From NCBI GenBank assembly GCA_016790075.1, contig JAEUPP010000039.1, positions 310,001-374,000 on the forward strand: 64,000 bases of DNA, in the 5' to 3' direction. The notes under the pieces are model-generated. The model searched no databases. It was not told where the DNA came from and saw only the letters and a list, made by a program, of their open reading frames with translations. Origin of the DNA: Rhodanobacteraceae bacterium (lineage in GTDB: Bacteria > Pseudomonadota > Gammaproteobacteria > Xanthomonadales > Rhodanobacteraceae). Positions 44,283-52,704 of this stretch are shown here, piece after piece; within the stretch, counting starts at the first letter, position 1; the number at the start of each line of letters is the position of its first letter. The translations under genes and the position numbers were made by a program.

Positions 44283-45059
44283 GCGACACGGAAAGACTTA
44301 CGTTGTCATTCCAAATTCCCGATCATGGTAATCCAGGCCACGCCGATCAGTCGCTAACCGGCCATCGGCGTAAGCGCATATACAGAGCCGTCAAGCGGGA
44401 GAAAACAGCGGAAAACCGTCGGATGCCCAACGAAAAAACAACCGTGTGTTCACCAATCGCATTCGGGAAATTTTTTGCATCGCACAAAAATTCACGCAAT
44501 GTGACAGAGTTTGCAAGCTTTGCATGCGCACTTGTTGACAACGTTGTCACCCGGGTGCACTGTAGATACCGCGTCGAGCTGGCGGTGTGGTGCCGTCAAC
44601 ACGGAAGTCGTCGCAAACTGCGGCGTACAACCGGCGGGATAGCCGGTCTGGATGAAGCTACGGCGCTGCGGCGACAGCCGCGCACCCAACGTTCTGCCCA
44701 CCGCGGCAGGATGTTCCAGGGAAGGAACCACCGACCGCGATAGCGGTGAGTGGGACAGGGCCGGTACGACCGGCTGAACGGGCGGCGACGCGGGGGCGTC
44801 GCATCGCAGAGGGGTGCGAGGAGGCTGAATTGGCCGCAGTCGATGTGTCCGGGGAGGACGCATCGGTACTGCTGTCGTTTCCGGACTCACGTCCGGCCGA
44901 AGACGTCGCCGACACAACCGTCGCAGCGCTATTGCGTTGCGAGGCACACAGTCCTGAAGCTGCGTGCAGAAACGATTTCGTCGCGCCGTCCGCGCTCAGA
45001 CAGCCCCGCCGCTCCCCGGCACCCGCCCTCCGCACTCACTCGCAACGGAGTCTTTGGAT
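44283..45059. promoter_or_regulatory. long chitinase upstream region with NagR-like operator
   Basis: These 777 bases hold no gene. TGACAACGTTGTCA at 44536-44549 is a perfect 14-base palindrome of the LacI-family type described for NagR in N-acetylglucosamine regulons of Shewanella and relatives (from memory). It lies about 510 bases before the chitinase start. A partial CRP/Clp-like half site (AATGTGACAG, near 44500) is close by. A long 5' leader appears to follow. Confidence 0.5.
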
Positions 45060-47393
45060 ATGCGCTTCCGATCAGTTTTTACCCAATTACTTTTTGCTTC
45101 ACTTTCCACAACTGCGTGGACCGCACAGGTCCAGGCCGCCAACTGCGCCGGCGTAGCCGCCTGGAGCCAGTCGGCGATCTATAACCCCGGCGACAAGATG
45201 GTCTATCAGAACCGTCTCTACCAGGCCAATATCCCCATCTGGAATGCGCCGCCGACCTACTGTGCCAGCTGCGGCTGGTATACCGACCTTGGTGCCTGCG
45301 ACAGCGGCGGCGGTGATACCACGGCCCCCAGCGTGCCGGCAAACCTCAGCGCCCCGTCCCGGACCAGCAATTCGATCACGCTGAGTTGGTCGGCCTCCAG
45401 CGACAACCCCGGTGGCAGCGGCGTGGCCGGTTATGACGTCTATCGTGCCGGCGCGCTGATCGCGAGCCCGACCACGACGACCTACACGGACACCGGCCTG
45501 ACCGCGAACACGACCTATAGCTATACCGTGCGTGCGCGCGACGCGGCATCGAACGCCTCGGCACAGTCCGCGCCGCTGAACGCCACCACCACCGCTGGCA
45601 GCGACACCACGGCACCCAGCGTGCCGGCGAATCTCAGCGCCCCGTCCCGCACCAGCAGCTCGATCACGCTGAGCTGGTCGGCCTCCACCGACAACGCTGG
45701 CGGCAGCGGCGTGGCAGGCTATGACGTCTATCGCGCCGGCGTACTGATCGCCAGCCCCACCGCAACCACGTACACCGATACCGGCCTGACCGCGAACACG
45801 ACCTACAGCTATACGGTGCGTTCACGTGACAACGCCTCGAACGCATCGGCACAGTCATCACCGATCTCGGTCACCACTACCAGCAGCGGCACCTGCACCA
45901 CCGTGCCCTCGGTACCTGCAGGGCTGAACTCCCCCAGCCAGACCACGAACAGCATAAGCCTGAGCTGGGGCAATGTCGCTGCAGGCCCGAACTGCTCGAT
46001 CAAGTACCGTGTGTTCCGCGGCGGCGTGCAACAGGGCGAAGTCACGACAAACGACTTCAGCAACAGTGGCCTCAGTCCCGACACCAGCTACAGCTTTACG
46101 GTCGCAGCCGTCAGCGAAGCCGGCGCCTCGGCACAGAGCGCTGCGCTCAGCGTGCGCACCAAACCCATCATCAGCGGCGGCGCCAAGACCGTGCTCGGCT
46201 ACTTTGTGCAGTGGGGCATCTATGGCCGCGGCTACCGGGTCAAGAACATCGATACCAGCAACAGCGCGGCCAAGCTCACCCACATCAACTATGCGTTCGG
46301 CAACGTGCGCAACAATCGCTGCGAGGTCGGCCTGACCATCGCCTCCGATCCGAACACTGGCGCCGGCGGTGATGCCTTCGCCGACTACACCAAGTCGTTT
46401 GGCGCGGCGGAAAGCGTGGATGGCGTCGGCGATACCTGGGACCAGAAGCTGCGCGGCAACTGGAATCAGCTCAAGAAGCTCAAGGCCAAGTATCCCAACC
46501 TCAAGGTGCTGATCTCACTCGGCGGCTGGACCTGGTCGCGTGGTTTCTCCAGCGCGGCACGTCCGGAAAACCGGCAGGCCTTTGTGGCTTCGTGCATCGA
46601 CGCCTATATACGCGGCAATCTGCCGGTAACCGACGGCGCTGGCGGCCCCGGTGCCGCGGCCGGCGTGTTCGACGGCATTGATCTGGACTGGGAATACCCG
46701 GTGGCCTGTGGCATCGCCTGCGGCCTGCCCGAAGACAACGCAAACTTCACCGCACTGCTCGCTGAATTCCGCCGCCAGCTCGACGCCGTGCGTCCGGGCC
46801 TGTTGCTGACCATCGCCGCCGGTGCGGGCATCGACAAGATCCGCGTGACCGACCCGGGCACCTATCACCAGTACCTGGACTTCATCAATGTGATGACTTA
46901 CGACTTCCACGGCGCCTGGGATCCGCAGACCAACCACCATTCGCCGCTGTACGGCTCCGCTGCTGATCCGTCGACTGGCGACCAGCGCTCCTACAACTCG
47001 CACGATGCGATCCAGGCATTCCGCAGCCGTGGCGTACCGGCATCCAAGCTCAATCTTGGCATTGGCTTCTATGGCCGCGGCTGGACCAACGTATCGTCCG
47101 CCAACAACGGCCTCTATCAGAGCGGTAGTGCGGCCCCGGGCACCTACGAGGCCGGCATCGAGGACTACAAGGTACTCAAGACCCGGTCAGGCTCACATCA
47201 CACCGATACCACCGCGCGCGCGCACTGGTTGCTCAGCGGCAACCAGTTCTGGAGCTACGACGATCCGGCGCTGGTCTTCGAGAAGATGCAGTACGTCAAG
47301 AGTCAGAACCTCGGCGGCGCCTTCTTCTGGGAATTCAGCGGCGATGATGCCGAAGGCTCCCTGGCCAAGGCCATCAAGGACGGCCTGCAGTAA
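45060..47393 (+). CDS. secreted chitinase (CBM5/12, three Fn3 domains, GH18)
   Basis: The 777-residue preprotein has a signal peptide (about 1-26), a CBM5/12 chitin-binding domain (about 28-80, with WSQSAIYNPGDKMVYQNRLYQ and CGWYTDLGAC), three fibronectin type III domains (about 88-365), and a GH18 catalytic domain with SLGGWTWSRGF and the active site DGIDLDWE (538-545; E545 is the acid). It should hydrolyse chitin outside the cell. ATG 45060 was chosen because the signal peptide begins there. The first two Fn3 domains are almost identical. A strong terminator follows at 47422-47448. Confidence 0.94.
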   Translation: MRFRSVFTQLLFASLSTTAWTAQVQAANCAGVAAWSQSAIYNPGDKMVYQNRLYQANIPIWNAPPTYCASCGWYTDLGACDSGGGDTTAPSVPANLSAPSRTSNSITLSWSASSDNPGGSGVAGYDVYRAGALIASPTTTTYTDTGLTANTTYSYTVRARDAASNASAQSAPLNATTTAGSDTTAPSVPANLSAPSRTSSSITLSWSASTDNAGGSGVAGYDVYRAGVLIASPTATTYTDTGLTANTTYSYTVRSRDNASNASAQSSPISVTTTSSGTCTTVPSVPAGLNSPSQTTNSISLSWGNVAAGPNCSIKYRVFRGGVQQGEVTTNDFSNSGLSPDTSYSFTVAAVSEAGASAQSAALSVRTKPIISGGAKTVLGYFVQWGIYGRGYRVKNIDTSNSAAKLTHINYAFGNVRNNRCEVGLTIASDPNTGAGGDAFADYTKSFGAAESVDGVGDTWDQKLRGNWNQLKKLKAKYPNLKVLISLGGWTWSRGFSSAARPENRQAFVASCIDAYIRGNLPVTDGAGGPGAAAGVFDGIDLDWEYPVACGIACGLPEDNANFTALLAEFRRQLDAVRPGLLLTIAAGAGIDKIRVTDPGTYHQYLDFINVMTYDFHGAWDPQTNHHSPLYGSAADPSTGDQRSYNSHDAIQAFRSRGVPASKLNLGIGFYGRGWTNVSSANNGLYQSGSAAPGTYEAGIEDYKVLKTRSGSHHTDTTARAHWLLSGNQFWSYDDPALVFEKMQYVKSQNLGGAFFWEFSGDDAEGSLAKAIKDGLQ

Positions 47394-47421
47394 GCCCCCT
47401 GAAGCGGGGACGAGTCACGAA

Positions 47422-47448
47422 AACGGCGCAGGAGACTGCGCCGTTTTT
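47422..47448 (+). terminator. rho-independent terminator of the chitinase
   Basis: ACGGCGCAG (47423-47431) and CTGCGCCGT (47436-47444) form a perfect nine-base stem with a GAGA loop, followed by a run of five T. It lies 29 bases after the stop codon. Confidence 0.85.
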
Positions 47449-48413
47449 CGTATCGGCACTCCATCCGGCGCAAACGAATCTCCGGACAAGTCAAAAATTT
47501 GTTTTTGACTCCCGCCCCTCCCCACGCCGTGCCAGCGACCAAAGGCTTGCTGCATCAGTGTTTAGCGAAGGGCTGAACAAGCAAGGGCCGAATTGCACCG
47601 CTCCATCCTGCGGATTTATGTGAATCCGCCCGTAGACCCATGCAATGGATTGATGTATATCCTGCTGCGGTCCGGGTTCCGCGGGGTACATGCCGTACCT
47701 CCAGCGAAGGTGGCAGATTAGGCCTGGACGCGATCGGGGGATCGCCGCCGCCAGCTCAAGCAAATCGCTGTGCAATCAGCACGCCTTTCACCGGGCGCGT
47801 ATGTCAGTGCTCGTGGCAGCGGGGATGTCTCGGAAATCACTATCCGCTTACGCAAAACACTGAACCAAGCTCTTTGCCAGCAGGAGGGTCGCGCGGCTGC
47901 GCGACGCATACGCAGACGAATGGAGGTTGGGAAATGTACCAGGCGAATATCGGCCGGGTTTGCCGCCGGCCGCAGCGGTGCCTGCTAGTGCGACTCGCAA
48001 ACCAAGTCTTGCCGGTGGAGGGGGCGTCATACACGCGAGCCCCTGCTTGCCGGCAGCAGCCAAATCAGCGGCATTAGCCTGACGCGGTTTTAGGCCGGCG
48101 CAAGCGCCTTCGGCAGCACACAATCCTGCGCACGTGGATCAGCGGAAACCACATCGGATCGGATCGCGCCCGTCAACCTCGCCTGGTGTTGCTTCGCCAG
48201 GCGCTTTACGGCGTTCCGATCACCGTCTGATCGCACTGACAGCAGCCTGCCCAGGTTATCGATCCAGTTCCGGCCGCTACCGCATCGCCCTGCACTGTCT
48301 CGGGGAGGGGCTCCGAGCGAAAAGGGACAATTACCTAAATACCTATTTGCTTTTCTGCATCACAACCAGAACCGGAAGCGCGGCCAGACCGGCTTACCGA
48401 GGGAGAGACAAGC
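47449..48413. other. 965-base stretch without a recognised gene
   Basis: Only short frames of shadow-like composition are present. One feature is a dispersed-repeat-like hairpin GCGGATT/AATCCGC (47610-47616 with 47623-47629). GGGAG near 48400 is the ribosome site of the next gene (48414). No promoter could be fixed. The long distance suggests a long leader or a decayed region. Confidence 0.5.
47610..47629. repeat. palindromic hairpin (GCGGATT/AATCCGC)
   Basis: GCGGATT, a six-base spacer and AATCCGC form a perfect seven-base stem. The surrounding text (cgtag...ggattgatg) resembles a dispersed repeat seen in many proteobacteria whose core reads GGCGGATTxxxxxAATCCGCC. Only one copy was noticed here. 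Confidence 0.4.
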
Positions 48414-51400
48414 GTGAAACAGCAACCGTCGAAACCACAGCAATTTTTCCTGAGCCTGGCCTTGTGCGCGCTTGGCAGCACTAGCGTTGCACAGACACCA
48501 GAGAACACCGCCCGCGACGGCAAGAACCGCGACGAAAGCTGGCAGATCGAGCAACGCCAGCGCTGGTTCACCGAATCGCGCGGCCTGGATCGGGTAGCCA
48601 ATGCCGGTATTCTGCGTGCGAAGGCTGCGGCGGAACTGAAAAAGCAGGTGGAGTCACAAACCGCGCTGCATCGCGCTTCAGGCGAGATCTGGTCGGCGCT
48701 AGGTCCATCCTCGATGGTCATGGGCAGCTGGACCATGGGCCGCGTTGCTGGCCGAACCAATGCGGTTGCGCCGCATCCCACCGACGACAATACCGTGTAC
48801 CTGGGGGCTGCAGCCGGCGGCGTTTGGAAGACCACCGATGGCGGCGCTTCCTGGATTCCGTTGTTCGACCAGGTCGGCACCTTGCCGATCGGATCGATCT
48901 TTATCGAGCCAGCCGCTCCGGCCAATGTATGGGTCGGCACTGGCGACAAGAACGGCGGCGGCTGCGCCGGATACTTCGGCCAGGGCGTGTTCCTCAGCAG
49001 CGACGGCGGAACGACCTGGACCGCACGCAACGGCAGCGGCGCGGGCGCAATGCCGCTTTCCATCGTCAACGCCGTAGCGGTACAGCCGACCAACGCCAAT
49101 ATCGTTCTGGCCGGCGGCGCCGGCAGCTGCGTCGGCGGCAGCTTGTCCGGCTCGGGCCTGTACCGGTCGGCGGATCGCGGCGGCAGCTGGGGCAAGGTGC
49201 TCAACGGCAACGTCGAGGACCTGGTCTTCGTGCCCGGCTCGGCCACAGTCTATGCTGGCGTCGCCGGCTCCGGCGTATATAAATCCACCGACGGCGGAGC
49301 AACCTGGACCGCATCCAGCAGCGGCATCAGCGTATCCGGCAGCCGCCTGCGCCTGGCCATGGCGCCCAGCAACAGCAATGTGCTCTACGCGCTGCTGGGC
49401 AGCAACCTTTACCGCAGCACCAATGCCGGCGCTTCCTGGGAGCTGCGCAGCAGCAGCGCCTGCGAAGGCCAATGCACGTACAACCAGGCCATCAACGTCC
49501 ATCCGACGACGCCGGACACGATTCTGGTCGGAACGATACGCCCATCCCGTTCCACCAACGGCGGCACCAGCTTCTCGTTCCTGACCACGACCTGGGGCAG
49601 CAGCCAGACGGTGCATCAGGACATCCACGTCGTGCTGTATTCGCGCAGTAACGCGAACCGCTTCTGGATCGGCGGCGATGGCGGCCTGTGGCGCACCGAC
49701 AACGGCGGCACAAGCTGGGCCAACATGAACTCCAACCTCAATATCACCCAGTTCTACGACATCGCCGTACACCCTACCGACTCCAACATCGTGTTCGGCG
49801 GTGCGCAGGACAATTCCTCGTCGGGCCGTAGCAGCAGCCTGGTTTGGAACCTGACTTATGCCAGCGGCGACGGCTTCATGAATGCCGTGGACCCGGGTAA
49901 TCCCTCCATCGTATTCCAGACGAGCTACCCCTCCGGTGGCTACCCGAGCATAGTGCGTTCGACCTCCGGCGGCGGCGCCAACACCTTCTCCAGCCTCTCG
50001 ACCAGCGGTATCACCTCATCCAGCAACTTCCCCTGGGTGACGCCGTTGGCGGTAGCCAGCAACCGCCTGTTCGTCGCTTCGGATACGGTCTACCGCGGCA
50101 CCACCTCAGCCAATCCTTTTTCGTGGACCGCCATCTCGACCAATTTCGGCAGCAAGGTATCGGTGATCACGCCGGTCGCGATGGGCGTGCTGATTCCGAC
50201 CTATGTCGGCACCTCCGGTGGGCGCATCTACTCGACAGCGGATGCGGCGGTACCCAACCCCAGCTGGACCAACGTCACCGGCAACTATCCCGGCGGCATC
50301 GTCTCCGATGTGGCCATGGACCCGCTCAACGCCCAGCGCGTCTTTATCACGCGCGCCGGCTTCGGCAGTTCGCGCCTGTACCGTTCGACCAGCGGCGGCA
50401 CGAACTGGACTGCCGTCGGCGCCGGCCTTCCCGATGTCCCGGCGAATGCGGTCGCCATCGACCCGCTCAATACCAACCGCATCTTCGTCGGCACGGACGT
50501 CGGCGTGTATGAGAGCGCGGACGGCGGCGATACGTTCGTGGCGTTTTCCACCGGCCTGCCCCTGGGCCTGGTCGTCACCGATCTGGAGATCGACAACTCG
50601 CCGCATGTACTCACCGCAGGCACCTACGGCCGCGGCGCCTGGAAGGTTGGTCTGAACAACGGCACGAATCAGGCACCAGTAGCGAACTTCAGCAGCACGA
50701 CCAGCGGCCTGGTGGCGAACTTCACCGACAGCTCGACGGATTCAGACGGCAGCATCGCCTCGCGCAGCTGGAACTTCGGCGACGGCGGTACGTCGACCGC
50801 GACCAACCCCAGCCACACCTATGCTGCAGCCGGCACCTATACAGTCACGCTGACGGTGACAGACAACGCCGGTGCGGCCAATACCAAGACCGCTTCAGTC
50901 ACGGTCAGCAGCGGCCCGGGCAATGTCCCGCCAGTGGCGAACTTCAGCTCCAGCGTCAGCGGACTCACTGCCAACTTCACCGATACCTCGACCGACTCCG
51001 ACGGTACCATTGCTTCACGCAGCTGGAACTTCGGCGACAGTACCACCTCGACCTCGACCAATCCGAGCAAGACCTATGCAGCGGCCGGCACCTACACAGT
51101 CACCCTGACCGTGACCGACAACGGCGGCGCCAGCAACACCAAGAGCAGCTCGGTCACCGTTACCGCACCGCCGGTTGACACGGTGCTGCAGAACGGGGTG
51201 GCCAAGACCGGGCTTAGCGCAGCGACCAACGCAACCTTGTCCTTCACGATGGCCGTACCGGCCGGAGCTACGGGCCTGAAATTCGTGACCAGCGGCGGCA
51301 CGGGCGATGCTGACCTCTATGTGAAGTTCGGTTCCGCGCCGACCACGACCAGCTACGACTGCAAGTCCGATGGTTCGACCAATGCCGAGACCTGCAGCAT

Positions 51401-51809
51401 CGCGACCGCCCAGACTGGCACTTACTACGTGCTGATCAATGCTTATGCGGCCGTGTCGGGATTGAGCCTGACCGGCAGCTACTCTACCGTCAGCGGCAAC
51501 GCGCTGCAGAACGGCGTGCCCAGGACCGGCCTGTCGGGAGCTCTGAATGCAACCCAGACCTTTACCCTGGCTGTTCCGGCCGGTGCAACCAACCTCAAGT
51601 TTGTCATCAGCGGCGGCACAGGCGACGCAGATATGTATGTGAAATTCGGTTCTGCACCGACCCTGAGCAGCTACGACTGCCGTCCTTTCGTAGGTGGCAA
51701 CAGTGAGACCTGCAATATCACGACCGCTCAGGCAGGCACTTACTATGTGATGTTGAACGGCTATGCCGCCTACTCTGGCGTCAGCCTGACCGGCAGCTAC
51801 ACACCGTAA
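48414..51809 (+). CDS. secreted BNR-repeat beta-propeller protein with PKD and PPC domains
   Basis: This 1131-residue protein starts at GTG 48414 behind GGGAG and has a signal peptide (ALCALGSTSVAQ). A long N-terminal part with many BNR/Asp-box repeats (SSDGGTTWTA, STDGGATWTA, STNAGASWE, STSGGTNWTA, ESADGGDTF) forms a beta-propeller of the VPS10/sialidase/xyloglucanase kind. Two PKD domains (about 755-925) and two PPC domains (about 925-1131) follow. The modules resemble those of the collagenase. Its ligand or substrate is unknown, but carbohydrate or protein binding at the cell surface is likely. Hairpins follow at 51816-51852 and 51875-51900. Confidence 0.9.
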   Translation: MKQQPSKPQQFFLSLALCALGSTSVAQTPENTARDGKNRDESWQIEQRQRWFTESRGLDRVANAGILRAKAAAELKKQVESQTALHRASGEIWSALGPSSMVMGSWTMGRVAGRTNAVAPHPTDDNTVYLGAAAGGVWKTTDGGASWIPLFDQVGTLPIGSIFIEPAAPANVWVGTGDKNGGGCAGYFGQGVFLSSDGGTTWTARNGSGAGAMPLSIVNAVAVQPTNANIVLAGGAGSCVGGSLSGSGLYRSADRGGSWGKVLNGNVEDLVFVPGSATVYAGVAGSGVYKSTDGGATWTASSSGISVSGSRLRLAMAPSNSNVLYALLGSNLYRSTNAGASWELRSSSACEGQCTYNQAINVHPTTPDTILVGTIRPSRSTNGGTSFSFLTTTWGSSQTVHQDIHVVLYSRSNANRFWIGGDGGLWRTDNGGTSWANMNSNLNITQFYDIAVHPTDSNIVFGGAQDNSSSGRSSSLVWNLTYASGDGFMNAVDPGNPSIVFQTSYPSGGYPSIVRSTSGGGANTFSSLSTSGITSSSNFPWVTPLAVASNRLFVASDTVYRGTTSANPFSWTAISTNFGSKVSVITPVAMGVLIPTYVGTSGGRIYSTADAAVPNPSWTNVTGNYPGGIVSDVAMDPLNAQRVFITRAGFGSSRLYRSTSGGTNWTAVGAGLPDVPANAVAIDPLNTNRIFVGTDVGVYESADGGDTFVAFSTGLPLGLVVTDLEIDNSPHVLTAGTYGRGAWKVGLNNGTNQAPVANFSSTTSGLVANFTDSSTDSDGSIASRSWNFGDGGTSTATNPSHTYAAAGTYTVTLTVTDNAGAANTKTASVTVSSGPGNVPPVANFSSSVSGLTANFTDTSTDSDGTIASRSWNFGDSTTSTSTNPSKTYAAAGTYTVTLTVTDNGGASNTKSSSVTVTAPPVDTVLQNGVAKTGLSAATNATLSFTMAVPAGATGLKFVTSGGTGDADLYVKFGSAPTTTSYDCKSDGSTNAETCSIATAQTGTYYVLINAYAAVSGLSLTGSYSTVSGNALQNGVPRTGLSGALNATQTFTLAVPAGATNLKFVISGGTGDADMYVKFGSAPTLSSYDCRPFVGGNSETCNITTAQAGTYYVMLNGYAAYSGVSLTGSYTP

Positions 51810-51815
51810 ACACCG

Positions 51816-51852
51816 GCGTAGCCGTGACGCCGGCACTGGGTCACGGCTACGC
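51816..51852 (+). terminator. hairpin after the BNR protein
   Basis: GCGTAGCCGTGA (51816-51827) and TCACGGCTACGC (51841-51852) are perfectly complementary over 12 bases with a 13-base loop, six bases after the stop codon. No T run follows, so it is a terminator or an mRNA-stabilising end. Confidence 0.5.
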
Positions 51853-51874
51853 GAGACTGAAGGTCGATCAGATT

Positions 51875-51900
51875 CTGTAGCGCCGGATAAGGCGCTACAG
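51875..51900. repeat. REP-like hairpin
   Basis: CTGTAGCGCC, a GGATAA loop and GGCGCTACAG form a perfect ten-base stem. Its GCCGGATAAGGCGCTACA text resembles REP/BIME elements known in enterobacteria. The region 51901-52150 shows nothing else that I can name. Confidence 0.5.
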
Positions 51901-52150
51901 CACATCTTCATCGCCTTCCTGGCTTGTTGCCTGCACATCACCCTCGCCCTACAACTCCACAGCCATGCTCCTGGCCTCAACCGCACGCAGCGCCCTTGAG
52001 CAATTTGCCACCGTGCGGACGATCGATGTCCACCTACTCACCACCGATGGCCGCGAGGTCGTGCAACCCGCTACACCCGGTGCCGAGAGGAGTCGTAGCG
52101 GCGCTACGGCGACGATCGGCAACGACGTATCGGGGTGAAAGACCCCGGAA

Positions 52151-52468
52151 TTGTTCGATAGTTATTTGCGGGACAGAACACTAGAAGCCGCGCGCGTCTA
52201 CCGCCTTGCGCTGGAGCAGGGCGTCACCGGGTCGGCCTATCACGCCGTCGCTGACGAAGCAGTACCCATCAGGTCCATCGCTGAAATCATTGGCCGCCGC
52301 TTGAGTCTGCTGGTGGAATCACGCGGGCGCGAGCACTTCGACTGGTTTGGTCACTTCGCTGGCGCAGTCATGTCTGGTTCCAGCTCGCGCACGCGCGAAC
52401 TGACTGACTGGAAACCTCAAGAGTCAAGCTCGCTTACCGATCTGGATCAACCTGGCTACTACGCATAG
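52151..52468 (+). pseudogene. C-terminal remnant of an SDR/NAD-epimerase family oxidoreductase
   Basis: The frame reads LEAARVYRLALEQG, YHAVADEAVPIRSIAEIIGR, HFDWFGHFAGAVMSGS and a C-terminal TDLDQPGYYA. This is the last third of NAD(P)-dependent epimerase-like oxidoreductases. The N-terminal Rossmann part with its glycine loop is missing and the codon opened by TTG 52151 is unlikely to be a real start. The sequence just upstream is unrelated. It is a 5'-truncated gene. The 236 bases after it (52469-52704) hold no gene I can see. Confidence 0.75.
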
Positions 52469-52704
52469 GGCCGTGTCGTTGGGAACAGGCGATCTTCGGA
52501 TCGAGCAGATTCAACACACTCACAAGTTTTGATTATTGAGCGCGCATATGACCCGAAGACAAAAGGGGCGCGCCACTGTGACGGAGCAGAACTGAGTAAC
52601 CGTTCGCAGTTCCCGGCATTGGCGCCAGCGCATTGGCGGAATTCAGGCCAGCGCGTCGTATCCACCGCTGACCCGCGCAATCCTGCGCCATCGGGCGATA
52701 CTTG

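Noticed and set aside
44560-45059. GEMM-type c-di-GMP riboswitch in the chitinase leader
   Set aside because: I looked for the GACGCAAAGCC and tetraloop arrangement and did not find it.
47491-47775. 94-codon minus-strand frame after the chitinase
   Set aside because: Its reading covers a dispersed-repeat-like hairpin (47610-47629), has no ribosome site and matches no family.
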